From positions 40,734 through 104,733 of the forward strand of contig JAHLWS010000038.1 in NCBI GenBank assembly GCA_019057795.1: a stretch of 64,000 nucleotides of DNA, read 5' to 3'. Source of the DNA: Promethearchaeota archaeon. Its GTDB lineage: Archaea > Asgardarchaeota > Lokiarchaeia > Sigyniarchaeales > SOKP01. Under the pieces are notes generated by a model that saw nothing but the letters and a program-made list of their open reading frames with translations, was not told where the DNA came from and did not search any database. The position numbers were made by a program, and so were the translations under genes. Shown here piece after piece: positions 55,451-64,000 of the stretch (the stretch's first letter is position 1; every line of letters begins with the position of its first letter).

Positions 55451-56230
55451 GTGGATGAGATTAGAGAAATTTTAAATAAACTGCTTGATAAGAAGTGTTC
55501 TATTGAAGAGGCAGAAATAATGTTGAAGGCTAACACTATTGAAGAAGTTGGAGATTTGGCTAAATTAGATGTCTTCAGAAGCTTACGCACTGGCGTTGTT
55601 GAGGTTATTTATGCGGAGAACAAAACACCTCAAATGATTATAGAAATAATTTATACATTTTTAAAGAAAAATAAATTTGCTATTGTATCAAGGTATAAAG
55701 ATGAACAAAGGGTTTTAATTTCTAAAGAATTTGGTGTTAAAGAAGAATTATCGTTAGTTTTTAACGAATTAGCTAAAATTGTAATAGTAAAAGAAAAAGA
55801 TTTCAAATTTAAGAAGAAGGGTGGAAGAATTGGCATAATTTCAGCTGGAAGTTCAGATATCCCTATTGCTGAGGAAGCCAAAGTAATTGCAGAATCAATG
55901 GGATGTGAAATGTTTACTAGTTACGATTTAGGAATTGCTGGCATTCATCGTCTATTTAAACCTCTCAGTGAAATGATTAAAGAAGACATTCATGTAGTAA
56001 TTGTATGCGCAGGGATGGAAGGAACCTTACCTGGAATTGTTGCAGCTCTCGTTGACATTCCTGTAATAGGAGTTCCCATATCTAGTGGATATGGATTAGG
56101 GGAAAAAGGTATTGGTGCTTTAACAACGATGCTTCAGTCGTGCTCACCAGGATTATTAGTAGTCAACATTGACAATGGGTTTGGAGCAGGAGCTTCTGCA
56201 GCTTTAATAGCTAATAAAATCGCAAAATAG
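55451..56230 (+). CDS. larB: LarB-like nickel-pincer cofactor biosynthesis carboxylase
   Basis: LarB carboxylates and hydrolyses nicotinic acid adenine dinucleotide in the first step of nickel-pincer nucleotide synthesis. Layout fits: N-terminal helical domain (ILNKLLDKKCSIEEAEIML), then a PurE-like domain with IGIISAGSSDIPIAEEA, VVIVCAGMEGTLPGIVA and PVIGVPISSGYG. I place the start at GTG 55451, five bases after GGTGAT; TTG 55445 is the alternative. LarC and a NikR-like gene lie a few kilobases downstream; LarE is not in the window. Confidence 0.9.
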   Translation: MDEIREILNKLLDKKCSIEEAEIMLKANTIEEVGDLAKLDVFRSLRTGVVEVIYAENKTPQMIIEIIYTFLKKNKFAIVSRYKDEQRVLISKEFGVKEELSLVFNELAKIVIVKEKDFKFKKKGGRIGIISAGSSDIPIAEEAKVIAESMGCEMFTSYDLGIAGIHRLFKPLSEMIKEDIHVVIVCAGMEGTLPGIVAALVDIPVIGVPISSGYGLGEKGIGALTTMLQSCSPGLLVVNIDNGFGAGASAALIANKIAK

Positions 56231-56319
56231 ATTTTTCATTTAAGAATTTCTTCTTACTACCGGCAAAAGATTAGTAATTTTGTATATTTTTAATAACAAG
56301 TTAATTTAAAATTATTATT

Positions 56320-56961
56320 ATGAATTTAATTAAAGATTTATCAAACGCAGTCATAGAAGGAAATTCAGAGTTAGCCGTATCAATCGCAAAAAACATAATT
56401 TCCCAAGGTGTAGATATTAACGACGCGATTTTTAAGGGGTTAAACGAAGGGATGAGATTAGTAAGCGACCTTTACGCTAAACGAGAATACTTTTTACCTG
56501 AAATTATTATTTCTGCTGATGCTTTATACGAAGCTTTGGAAGTTTTCAAACCACATCTAGAGCTTACAAATACAAAAAGTAAAGCAATTGTCGTAATTGG
56601 CGTCGTACGTGGCGATGTGCACGATATAGGCAAGAATTTAACTAAACTTTTTTTAGAAGCCTCTGGATATAAAGTTATAGATTGCGGAAGGAATGTACAA
56701 CCAGATATCTTTATTAAAACAATTAAAGAAAACAACGCAGATGTATTAGCTTTATCTACTTTAATGAACCCAACGTTAGAGAGTATTACCAATTTAATCG
56801 AGCTATTAAAAGAAGAAAATCTAAAAGAAAAGTTAAAAATAATTATTGGAGGTGCTGCTACGAGCGAACAATTTGCTCGAAAGATCGGAGTAATACATTG
56901 TGACGATGCTTCAAAAGCGGCTAAAATATTAGATGAACTAATATTGGAGGAAAAGAGCTAA
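56320..56961 (+). CDS. Corrinoid (B12-binding) methyltransferase protein
   Basis: Carries the methyl group on cobalt between substrate methyltransferase and acceptor methyltransferase. N-terminal helical cap (1-80) and a Rossmann B12 domain with the His-on ligand motif D99-x-H101-x2-G (DVHDIGKN), then STLMNPT and GGAATSEQFA. 213 residues as in MtbC/MttC. Its stop and the next start share a base. Confidence 0.93.
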   Translation: MNLIKDLSNAVIEGNSELAVSIAKNIISQGVDINDAIFKGLNEGMRLVSDLYAKREYFLPEIIISADALYEALEVFKPHLELTNTKSKAIVVIGVVRGDVHDIGKNLTKLFLEASGYKVIDCGRNVQPDIFIKTIKENNADVLALSTLMNPTLESITNLIELLKEENLKEKLKIIIGGAATSEQFARKIGVIHCDDASKAAKILDELILEEKS

Positions 56962-58007
56962 TGGAACTAATTGACACTGATTATTTTCGGGGGATACTAG
57001 GAAAATCAGGAACTAGCGTCCCTTCGTTTCCAATTATATTAGGATACTCTATATGGGCATATCACAAGCATACAGGAATACCCGCCTATGAGATAATGAA
57101 AGATGGTAAAAAACACGCCGCTGCTCAATTGCACGTTGCTAAAGAATTTAATTTGCCTTTTGTTATGGGTTTTTCTGATTTAAATGTAGTTGGTGAAGCC
57201 TTAGGTGCGACTTTAACTTACATGCCCGATGTAATACCCATGCACGAAATCGCAGCGGTTAAAACCGCAGAAGACATCGAAGCTTTAGAAACGGCAGATC
57301 CTCACAAAGACGGTAGAATGCCAGTAATCGTTGAAACTTGCAGAACCTACATTAAAAAATTTAAAAACTCAGAAAACATTATCGGTGCTGGAGTTGAAGG
57401 ACCAATTACCGCCGCAGGTTCAGTGTGGGGTATGGAAAACTTAATGAGAAATATGATCAATAACCCAGAACTCGTTCACAAAATTTTAGAGGTAACGACA
57501 GATTCAATTATCGATTTTTTAAACGAACAAATGGAAACAGGTGCTGATTTAGCTGTGTTATCTGATCCAAGCGCTTCGTGTACTTGCATATCCCCTCAAT
57601 TTTTTCAAGAGTTTGCTTTTCCCTATTATAAAAAAATTTCCAGAAAAGTAAATACTGTTGCGTTTTTGGTACATATATGTGGAGAAGTTTATAACATATT
57701 AAAACCTCTTACGAGAGTCCCTAAAATACTAGTAATTAGCGTTGATATGGTAGATTTAAAAAAAGCGAAAGAAGCTTTAGGAAAGAAATTCGTAATACTT
57801 ATGGGTAATGTCTCTACAGCAACCATGCTATATGGAACAGCTCAACAGGTCGAAGAAGAAGCGAAAATGTGTATTAAGGCGGCTGCAGAAGGGGGTAAAT
57901 TTATGCTTAGTACTGCTTGCGATATCGCTCCAGGAACTCCATCATCAAATATTAAAGCATTAATAAATGCCGGTTCAAAATATGGAACGTATCCATTAAA
58001 ATTTTAA
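56961..58007 (+). CDS. MtaA/UroD-family methyltransferase
   Basis: Zinc-dependent methyltransferase of the uroporphyrinogen decarboxylase-like family (MtaA, MtbA, CmuA) that moves methyl groups from a corrinoid protein to coenzyme M or a tetrahydrofolate-type carrier. Zinc ligands His238-x-Cys240 (HICG) and Cys320 (STACD) are present. A GGAGGAAA Shine-Dalgarno sits inside the preceding corrinoid gene, and the two are coupled. No specific substrate methyltransferase is adjacent. Confidence 0.92.
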   Translation: MELIDTDYFRGILGKSGTSVPSFPIILGYSIWAYHKHTGIPAYEIMKDGKKHAAAQLHVAKEFNLPFVMGFSDLNVVGEALGATLTYMPDVIPMHEIAAVKTAEDIEALETADPHKDGRMPVIVETCRTYIKKFKNSENIIGAGVEGPITAAGSVWGMENLMRNMINNPELVHKILEVTTDSIIDFLNEQMETGADLAVLSDPSASCTCISPQFFQEFAFPYYKKISRKVNTVAFLVHICGEVYNILKPLTRVPKILVISVDMVDLKKAKEALGKKFVILMGNVSTATMLYGTAQQVEEEAKMCIKAAAEGGKFMLSTACDIAPGTPSSNIKALINAGSKYGTYPLKF

Positions 58008-58163
58008 ATATAGAAATTTAATTTTATTTTTTATTATACGAATTCCTTAAAAAATTAAGAAAGATCAGTTCTTAACGAAAAAAGTATATATATATCAAAA
58101 ATAAAGATTTTGCATAACTAAAATAAAAATTTAAAAAATTATAATAAAAAAAAGTGTATTAAG

Positions 58164-58826
58164 ATGACACCTACAGACGCTTCTCTTGAAGCTTTGTCAA
58201 AATTAAGACAGTTAAATCCCGAAACTGGATGGTATATAATCCCGATTTTAGCAATAGTTCTATATATTTATGGCGTTGAAATTAAAAATGCGAGAGAAAC
58301 GAAAAACTGGAACACAATATTTGCTGGCTTGACTGTATTAGGCTTAGATTTAATTAACGAGATTTGGAACGCTTTAGTTTTTGCTTTTACTAATTATTCT
58401 GCATTTTGGACTACGCCAAGTGCAAGTGCCTATATTATTTTAATAGGTTGGAACTTAGAAATCGCTTTTATGTTTTCTATAGCAGGCATAACCTTTGCTA
58501 AATTTTTACCTGATGATAAAAACAAGAAGATCCTAGGACTTCCTAATCGATGGGCTATGGCTATTGGATTTTCATTATTTTGTGTAGCTGTCGAGATCTT
58601 TCTAAATTGGGGAAATTACTTAATTTGGGAATATGTCTGGTGGAATTGGTATAATCCCGTTTTAATTTTCTTAATTGGATATTTCCATTTCTTCGTTGGC
58701 GCTTTTTACGTCTACGATCTACCAGAATTAAAGGATAAGATTAAAGTAGTTGGGATTATTTATGGAGTTGGCATAATACTTTTATGCATTTTCGGACCAT
58801 TACTCGGACCATTAGGAATATTTTAA
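58164..58826 (+). CDS. Polytopic membrane protein, unknown
   Basis: 220 residues with about six hydrophobic segments (about 22-37, 48-70, 85-110, 128-147, 158-178, 190-215). Tryptophan- and tyrosine-rich (YLIWEYVWWNWYNPVL). Not recognised. It follows the methyltransferase operon by 156 bases; a role with it is unproven. Confidence 0.6.
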   Translation: MTPTDASLEALSKLRQLNPETGWYIIPILAIVLYIYGVEIKNARETKNWNTIFAGLTVLGLDLINEIWNALVFAFTNYSAFWTTPSASAYIILIGWNLEIAFMFSIAGITFAKFLPDDKNKKILGLPNRWAMAIGFSLFCVAVEIFLNWGNYLIWEYVWWNWYNPVLIFLIGYFHFFVGAFYVYDLPELKDKIKVVGIIYGVGIILLCIFGPLLGPLGIF

Positions 58827-58843
58827 TGAGTTTAATAAACATA

Positions 58844-58853
58844 TTTTTTTTTT
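58844..58853 (+). terminator. Oligo-T tract after the membrane protein gene
   Basis: Ten T residues shortly after the stop codon at 58826; likely archaeal terminator. Confidence 0.4.
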
Positions 58854-59191
58854 AATAGAAAATTGTAGATGTTTTAACAATTAATTCAAACGCAATTACT
58901 CAATCTTTTATTTACTATCCTTATTTATTTATATAGACATCTATTTGAACAATTTTTTAATGAGTGTATCGAATATCATTAAATTAGTTTTTTACCCAAA
59001 TCAATTACCAAAATCGAGTGTTATCCAAATTGAGATTGTTAAAACTCTATTAGTTTTTTAATATTCTTACATCTTTTTCTTCGAACCTAAAGATATATAT
59101 AGATAGTGAAATATAATTAATATTGAAATTACTAATTCTTAAAAATCTAAAAAAAAAAATAAAAAAAATTACAATGTAGTTGAGACTTTAA
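58854..59191. other. Intergenic region, nothing clear
   Basis: AT-rich, no ORF of note. TATA-like sequence near 59090-59100 and a long A-rich leader directly before the TPR gene. Confidence 0.4.
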
Positions 59192-59725
59192 ATGGTCGCA
59201 ACAACCGAAAATTTTCAGAAGTCTAAAGAATTTTTTGAAAGTGGTGATATCATTAATACTTTAATAAGTTTCAATGAAGCCATTGAGCATTACGACAGCG
59301 CGAAAGGCAATAGAAAGAAAGAATTAATTCAATTTTTGAATGATCTTTTACAATATTGCCAGGATAATAATCTGCAAAACGAAGAAGCTATGGTTATAAG
59401 GACTTTAGGAAGAACACATACTAAGTTTAGAGACTATGTAAAAGGTTTAAAATATTCGTATCAAGCATTAAAAATTCAAAAGAAGTTAGGAAAGAAGTTA
59501 GATGTAGCCGAAAGTTTAGTATTTTTGGCTGAGGACCTTGAAGTTTCTGGAAACTATGAAGAAGTTATAAAAACATTTAATGAGGCTGCGGAGATTTTCC
59601 ATGAATTAGGGGAACTAGAGAAGGAAGACGCTATGAAAATAGAAATCGAACGCTTAAAAGACTTTTCTAAGCAAATGGTTGAAGATGAGTATTTCTTAAA
59701 CAAATACCAAGTAGATAAATATTAA
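59192..59725 (+). CDS. TPR-like helical repeat protein
   Basis: 177 residues of paired helices in TPR spacing: AKEFFESGDIINTLISFNEAIEHYDSA near the N-terminus, then DYVKGLKYSYQALKIQKKLG and NYEEVIKTFNEAAEIFHELG. Likely a protein-protein interaction scaffold. No catalytic domain. Confidence 0.75.
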   Translation: MVATTENFQKSKEFFESGDIINTLISFNEAIEHYDSAKGNRKKELIQFLNDLLQYCQDNNLQNEEAMVIRTLGRTHTKFRDYVKGLKYSYQALKIQKKLGKKLDVAESLVFLAEDLEVSGNYEEVIKTFNEAAEIFHELGELEKEDAMKIEIERLKDFSKQMVEDEYFLNKYQVDKY

Positions 59726-59802
59726 AATAAGAATGGTATAGCCATTTAAATAAAAAATTATTTTTTTTTCTTTATTATTTATTATTTTATTTTTACTAAT
59801 TA

Positions 59803-61101
59803 CTAATTATTTCGTTTTTTACTGCTTTCAAAATGCTTTTTTATCTCAGATTGACAATAAAATAATATTTCTTTGATTGATAAAGTACTTTCTTTACTAA
59901 TTCTCTTCAGATCTTCAAATTCAGGTTTTACATTAATTACATTGATTTCTTCATTCATTTTAACGTAAGATATTTTAAAATTTAACTCGTAAGTTTTACT
60001 ATTTATATCAATTTTACTCTTTTCAAATTTACGATCAACGCATACTCGCTTAATTGTATAAAACCTTATACCTAATGTGCCTAATTCGTTAATTATTTTA
60101 TCCATTATCTCAAACCTGTTTTGAGGATGACATAATATTTTAATAACGTGACTAGGTCTATTTTTTTTAGTTACACTCGGAAAAACTTGAATATCAAGTA
60201 TTTTTTCATTTTCCATAATATTGATGAAGTTTCCTAGCATCTCTCCTGATACATCATCAACATCCGTTTCTAAAACAGATATATCTTCAACATATTTTTG
60301 TAATGGGTGCATATTTGGGGTGCTAATTGTCTCTTCGCTCTCGCCATATATTAACCGAAGAACATTTGAGAAGTTTTTAAACTCTTTTTGCCCAGTACTA
60401 TATGTTACTCTTAATATTTTCATCTGGTTCGTAAATCGAGCAAATTTTGGATTTAAATTAACCAAAAGCGCAGCACCAGTAGGAGTTACGAGTTCATTTT
60501 CGATGGGACCCCCGAATACTACTAGTTCGGAGAGTTCAAAAATTTTAGCTGTTGCTGGAGCTGGTATAGGCAAAATTCCGTGTGCAGTTTTTATACTACC
60601 CCCTCCAAGCGGAACCTTACCATAATAATATACAAAACTTTCGTTAAAACCACCTAATTTATCTAATGCTTTAGTTACTCCTAAAATATCAATTAAAGTG
60701 TCTACAGAGCTTAATTCGTGTAAATGAATATTTTCAACTAAATCTCCGTGAACTTCTGCTTCTGCTTCGAATAATGTGTTTAATACTTTTTTAGCGTATA
60801 TTTTTGCTGGCTCAGAGAAGCTTTTTTCAAGTAGAAATCGTTCCAATGCGTTGTAAAGTGCATCAGAGGTTCTATGGTTTTTAGATTCTTTGATAGCTAA
60901 TTTAAGTTGATTAACATCGACTCCCATTCGTTTAACTTTTGTTAGTTCCAGTTCGATATGGGAAACTCCTTTTAGAAAGTGCTTTAATTCTTTTAAATCA
61001 GCTATAATTTCGTTTGAATCGGATACTAAGCTTAATAGGGATGCCAAGAACATATCTCCCGAGATTCCTGAATTTGCTGTATCAATATATAAAGATTTCA
61101 T
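59803..61101 (-). CDS. larC: LarC-like nickel insertion protein
   Basis: CTP-dependent cyclometallase that inserts nickel into the pincer cofactor precursor. The N-terminus (MKSLYIDTANSGISGDMFL) and the HELSSVDTLIDI, GKVPLGGGSIKTAHGILP and ELVTPTGAALL blocks are diagnostic for LarC (DUF111). Here it is one uninterrupted frame of 432 residues, whereas in Lactobacillus it is made by frameshifting between two ORFs. Functionally linked to larB, though on the opposite strand. Confidence 0.93.
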   Translation of the reverse strand: MKSLYIDTANSGISGDMFLASLLSLVSDSNEIIADLKELKHFLKGVSHIELELTKVKRMGVDVNQLKLAIKESKNHRTSDALYNALERFLLEKSFSEPAKIYAKKVLNTLFEAEAEVHGDLVENIHLHELSSVDTLIDILGVTKALDKLGGFNESFVYYYGKVPLGGGSIKTAHGILPIPAPATAKIFELSELVVFGGPIENELVTPTGAALLVNLNPKFARFTNQMKILRVTYSTGQKEFKNFSNVLRLIYGESEETISTPNMHPLQKYVEDISVLETDVDDVSGEMLGNFINIMENEKILDIQVFPSVTKKNRPSHVIKILCHPQNRFEIMDKIINELGTLGIRFYTIKRVCVDRKFEKSKIDINSKTYELNFKISYVKMNEEINVINVKPEFEDLKRISKESTLSIKEILFYCQSEIKKHFESSKKRNN

Positions 61102-61262
61102 TTCATGTTTTCTCTTACTTTTAAAAGTAGGTAAATTTAAATCTAATATTTTAAAAATATTTACTATACTAAAAATAATAAACCGTCATTATTTTATAAT
61201 AAATTGTAATCAATTTCAATTTAATAATTATAAATTTAAGAATAAATTTTTATTATTTAATT

Positions 61263-61997
61263 ATGAGTGAACTTCAAACTATAAAGTGTTACTTAAATCA
61301 GTTACCAGCAACACTTCTAAAATTATTAGGAATTGCTCCTCCGCTCGGTACTATTCCAGGACCTGTCCAATCTGTTATCGATCTCTATCAAGGTGTTGAA
61401 AGGATCAGTATAAACATCATTGATAATTTTGGCTTATTCGAACTCACATATCATAAACCACAATTTATGATTACTAATTCTCAAGCGATGTTACTTCTAT
61501 CTACTAAAAATCCTTACACTTTAGGTGTTTTACATCAAATTATGTACGGTGGTTTTGATCCTGAACCCAACGGTTTTCATTTGTTAAGATATCTAAATGA
61601 GCACGGAAAAAAGACTTGTTTTGTCGGAAGAAAAAAAGATATAGAAAGGTACGATGGTGGGACTCATTCAGTCGCAAAAGAAACTGACATGAGTACATGG
61701 GTGGAATCTGCAAAAATAATTAATAATTTTGAGCTTTCTTGGATGCATTATTTGGATTTTGAAAACCTCCATAAACAACAACAAGCACTTAAACAAAGAA
61801 CTCCTGAGGATTTAATTGATAAACTGATTTTGCGTACTGATAAGTGGATTTTAGGCAATTACAAACAGCTTAGAAATAATTCCTTGATGATAATCTTAGG
61901 AGATCATGGTAGAGTGAAACTAAATTTGGAATACTCTGGTAAAATTGCCCAATGGCGAGAGGCAAGCGTTCCAATAGCCATTTTAATAAAAAAATAA
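61263..61997 (+). CDS. Alkaline phosphatase superfamily-like protein
   Basis: 244 residues. The C-terminal part has ILGDHGRVK, the AlkP/sulfatase metal motif GDHG, and a closing segment ASVPIAILIKK like the VPxxI end of phosphopentomutase/phosphodiesterase relatives. The usual N-terminal metal-nucleophile region is not obvious, so it may be degenerate or a divergent member. It lies between larC and nikR, which suggests a shared role only by position. Confidence 0.6.
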   Translation: MSELQTIKCYLNQLPATLLKLLGIAPPLGTIPGPVQSVIDLYQGVERISINIIDNFGLFELTYHKPQFMITNSQAMLLLSTKNPYTLGVLHQIMYGGFDPEPNGFHLLRYLNEHGKKTCFVGRKKDIERYDGGTHSVAKETDMSTWVESAKIINNFELSWMHYLDFENLHKQQQALKQRTPEDLIDKLILRTDKWILGNYKQLRNNSLMIILGDHGRVKLNLEYSGKIAQWREASVPIAILIKK

Positions 61998-62026
61998 TTT
62001 TTTACTATTAAAAAAAAAGATTAAAG

Positions 62027-62563
62027 ATGTTTAAGATGGAGGAATACAAACGCTTTACAGTGTCTCTTCCAAAAGATTTGTACGATAAATTCGAGGCATT
62101 TAGAAACAAAATTGGTATCTCTAGATCAGATAGTATAAGAAAAGCTATGCATTCTTTAATGGTTAGTGAAGAAAGTATTCCTGTTGCTTCGGTAAACGTT
62201 GTAGGATGCATTCCTATTATTATGTTGCACGAACATTTTATTGGAAAGTCCGAAAAAGAAGACTCTCACGAGCATTCGCATGGAGTTAATCATGATCACG
62301 ACTACCACAACCACAAATATGATTCTAGACCGGTTTATGCTTCAGTTCAGCAAACAGATGAAATACTAAAAAATGACATTCAACACCATTTTTATGACAT
62401 AATTATCTCAACTATGCACATTCATTTAGAGTTTGAAAAATGTCTAGAAATTATCGCTGTTTCAGGACCATATAATCGAGTCAAAAGTTTAAAAGAAGCG
62501 CTACAAAGGTTAAAAAGTGTAATATCGATTGATTTTTTCATCATTGATAAGGAATTTAAATAA
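62027..62563 (+). CDS. nikR: NikR-like nickel-responsive regulator with His-rich insertion
   Basis: Ribbon-helix-helix DNA-binding domain at residues 4-45 (RFTVSLPKDLYDKFEAF, ISRSDSIRKAM), then an ACT-like nickel-sensing domain. Expected ligands are His120 or 121, His131, His133 and Cys139 (TMHIHLEFEKC, cf. TMHVHLNHDDC in Escherichia coli). Between the domains, residues about 68-100, is a histidine-rich insertion (HEHSHGVNHDHDYHNH) making it 178 residues compared with about 135 for typical NikR. ATG at 62036 may be the true start. Likely controls nickel genes near it, such as larB/larC. Confidence 0.87.
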   Translation: MFKMEEYKRFTVSLPKDLYDKFEAFRNKIGISRSDSIRKAMHSLMVSEESIPVASVNVVGCIPIIMLHEHFIGKSEKEDSHEHSHGVNHDHDYHNHKYDSRPVYASVQQTDEILKNDIQHHFYDIIISTMHIHLEFEKCLEIIAVSGPYNRVKSLKEALQRLKSVISIDFFIIDKEFK

Positions 62564-62879
62564 ATATTAGACATGTAATTTTATTTATCCTAAAATTTTA
62601 AAAGGAAGAGATAAGAATAAAAAATTTCCTTCAAATATGAAAAGAAAAAGGATAAGGCGATTATTGAAGTATTTTTTATTCCTTTAGGTCGTGTTAATTG
62701 TGTGTGTTAGAAATAATATACTTTTTTCTAATTAAAAAGTAAAATAGAGTGAAAAATTATTAATTTTTATATTAAATTTAATCGATATTTGGAATCTATT
62801 GTCTATTAAGAGAGGTTAATTTCAAATAAAATAATAATAAAATTTTAAAAAAAAAATTAAATTCTTTTTATAAAATCAT
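62564..62879. other. Intergenic region, nothing clear
   Basis: 316 bases of AT-rich sequence between two convergent genes. No ORF or RNA fold recognised. Confidence 0.4.
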
Positions 62880-63074
62880 TTATAGATCTTTTTCTTGAAC
62901 AGTTTTTCGTCCATTTGCTTTAGCGCGGCCAATCGCTGCATCGAGAATGCTTATAATTGCTTCATTAAGAGCAGGACCATCAATAACATCCCCACTAGTG
63001 TTGCATTCTTTTGACTTAATGTACTCTCGAACTTTACTTTTTACAAATAGGATTTCAACTGGTTTTTTAGCCAT
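62880..63074 (-). CDS. Histone-fold protein
   Basis: 64 residues: FVKSKVREYIKSKECNTSGDVIDGPALNEAII forms the first helices and RAKANGRKTVQEKDL the third, matching histone-fold proteins in which a helix ends in ARxxGRKTxxxxD. No tail is present. It is of the short type seen with archaeal and bacterial single-fold histones and may bind DNA as a dimer. A very strong Shine-Dalgarno (AAAGGAGGAAT) precedes the ATG, so it is probably abundant. Confidence 0.8.
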   Translation of the reverse strand: MAKKPVEILFVKSKVREYIKSKECNTSGDVIDGPALNEAIISILDAAIGRAKANGRKTVQEKDL

Positions 63075-63588
63075 TTTTTATTCCTCCTTTTATTATTTAA
63101 ATACGTTTTAAAATTAATTAGTGTTTAAAGTATATTTCTCCTTGCTCATATATAAAGTTAGTTAAAAAATCATCATAGAAGGTTAATACTAGCGATCTAT
63201 AAAAGATGAATTAATCTTAAAAAGCACGAGGTACAGCTGATAATCATTATTAATTGGAATAATAAAGGCTATTTAAAGAATTAATTTTATTCTATTTTTA
63301 CGCCGGCCACATCTATAGTTCCTTTTGAGTTATCTATACCTTCTAGCTTCATGTAATCTTCTAGTGATCTCGAAGTTACAACCCTCAACCCTTATTTTTA
63401 TTTCTAAGAAAAATATATTACATCACTTATGCTTTGATAATGTTCTAAACTTAGGGATATCACCGCATATTCCACAAATTTCTAGAAAAATTAAAAATAA
63501 CCATAATGCTTATTTGACAAAAATTTATAAATTAAAAAAAGGATATATTCAAATATCCAATGAAAATTTTTTATGGGGGTAAGAAACC
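63075..63588. other. Intergenic region with histone promoter
   Basis: Holds the histone gene leader (63075-63090) and its promoter, and about 500 bases without a convincing gene. An 85-codon frame at 63325-63582 has no family resemblance and is rejected. Confidence 0.45.
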
Positions 63589-63933
63589 ATGAAACGAAAT
63601 AAATTTAAATTAGCTCTATTGCTCTCTTTGACCATTTTTTTTAGTGGCTTCACAGCGATTTATCTCTATAATAACACCAATTTATTGAAGGATAGTGTTG
63701 TCGAAGATTTAGAGAACTTTTCAGAAGAATTAAAAATTTCTGCTTGGCTTTTAAACACGACCGAGGTGGTCTCCACGGAAAGCACGGGTGATTCTGAGTT
63801 TTCAACAATATCAGTGGACGATTCCGGAAACGTGCACATTGCGTGGGAAGATTATACGGATTATGGCGGTTCGGGAACGGATCCGGATATATTTTATAAG
63901 CGCTGGAACGCGACCACGGCGGCTGTCTCGTAG
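63589..63933 (+). CDS. Secreted protein N-terminus, possibly truncated repeat protein
   Basis: A signal peptide (basic start MKRNKFKLALLL, then a hydrophobic stretch to residue ~25) leads to a region with STGDSEFSTISVDDSGNVHIAWEDYTD, a beta-propeller/BNR-like unit found in repeats in exported archaeal proteins. The frame stops at TAG 63931 after AAVS, whereas a repeat protein would be expected to continue. From about 63720 the GC content is near 50%, much above the rest of the window. Confidence 0.55.
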   Translation: MKRNKFKLALLLSLTIFFSGFTAIYLYNNTNLLKDSVVEDLENFSEELKISAWLLNTTEVVSTESTGDSEFSTISVDDSGNVHIAWEDYTDYGGSGTDPDIFYKRWNATTAAVS

Positions 63934-64000
63934 ACCCATCTGACCGTCCCGCCAAATACACTTTAGTATGGATCGCTGGAAGGCGAATAAGTAAAAAAAA

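Noticed and set aside
63325..63582. 85-codon ORF upstream of the secreted protein
   Set aside because: No start signal, no coherent amino acid pattern, and low complexity; likely random open frame.
1..64000. CRISPR array, IS element or prophage
   Set aside because: No regularly spaced repeats, transposase, integrase or phage structural genes were seen on either strand.

Overview
This is AT-rich archaeal DNA from an Asgard archaeon, most likely of the Lokiarchaeia type. The clearest evidence is an ESCRT locus at 40863-44583: an EAP30/Vps22-like protein, a Vps25-like protein, a Vps4-type AAA ATPase with an MIT domain, and a Vps2/24/46-type Snf7 protein. Supporting signs are a winged-helix/Roadblock fusion, a seven-helix membrane protein with a longin/Roadblock-like tail, LRR/HEAT proteins, a Nip7-like PUA protein, an archaeal-type phosphoglycerate kinase, intron-bearing tRNA and a histone-fold protein. 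Assignment to a lineage is an inference from gene content; no rRNA is present.

Layout. 1-11056: two tandem malate/lactate dehydrogenase paralogues, a CDF metal transporter, an FAD oxidoreductase plus 2Fe-2S flavin reductase pair, and divergently a glycyl radical enzyme with an N-terminal SCP2-like domain and its radical-SAM activase. 11057-15312: a compact three-gene accessory module (TIGR04255-like protein and two unknowns) lying between copies of the activase 3' end, then the wHTH-Roadblock gene. 15313-25000: tungsten aldehyde:ferredoxin oxidoreductase with a divergent radical-SAM 'cofactor modifying' type protein, M19 dipeptidase, a QueG/RdhA-like Fe-S protein, DUF1848, a GlcD-like flavoprotein and a DMT-type transporter. 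25000-38613: housekeeping and sugar genes (MtnA, Dus, glucan phosphorylase, SIS and nucleotidyltransferase genes, CYTH, NSUN-type methyltransferase) with small unknown genes. 38640-44583: the seven-helix longin-like protein, Nip7-like protein and ESCRT genes. 44688-51184: PfkB kinase, a tRNA-Gly that appears to carry two introns, a two-ORF cassette ending in a second, degraded tRNA 3' half, two broken methyltransferase genes, a fused DppB-DppC permease and tRNA-Val. 51649-63074: a kinase-like protein, HAD phosphatase, PGK, LarB, a corrinoid protein with its MtaA/UroD-like methyltransferase, LarC, an AlkP-fold protein, NikR and the histone-fold protein. The last 400 bases hold the start of a secreted, repeat-type protein with distinctly higher GC.

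How the genes fit together. The metabolic genes describe an anaerobe using radical and metal cofactors: glycyl radical chemistry, tungsten AOR, corrinoid methyl transfer and a nickel-pincer cofactor (LarB/LarC) under a likely NikR nickel sensor. The ESCRT genes form a membrane-remodelling locus. The best candidates for something undescribed are the three-gene module bracketed by a 51-base direct repeat, the doubly interrupted tRNA-Gly with its duplicated 3' half, the SCP2-glycyl radical enzyme fusion and the seven-helix longin-like protein.

Many starts have Shine-Dalgarno sequences (GGTGAT or GGAGG types), while others look leaderless. I saw no transposase, integrase, CRISPR array or rRNA gene.
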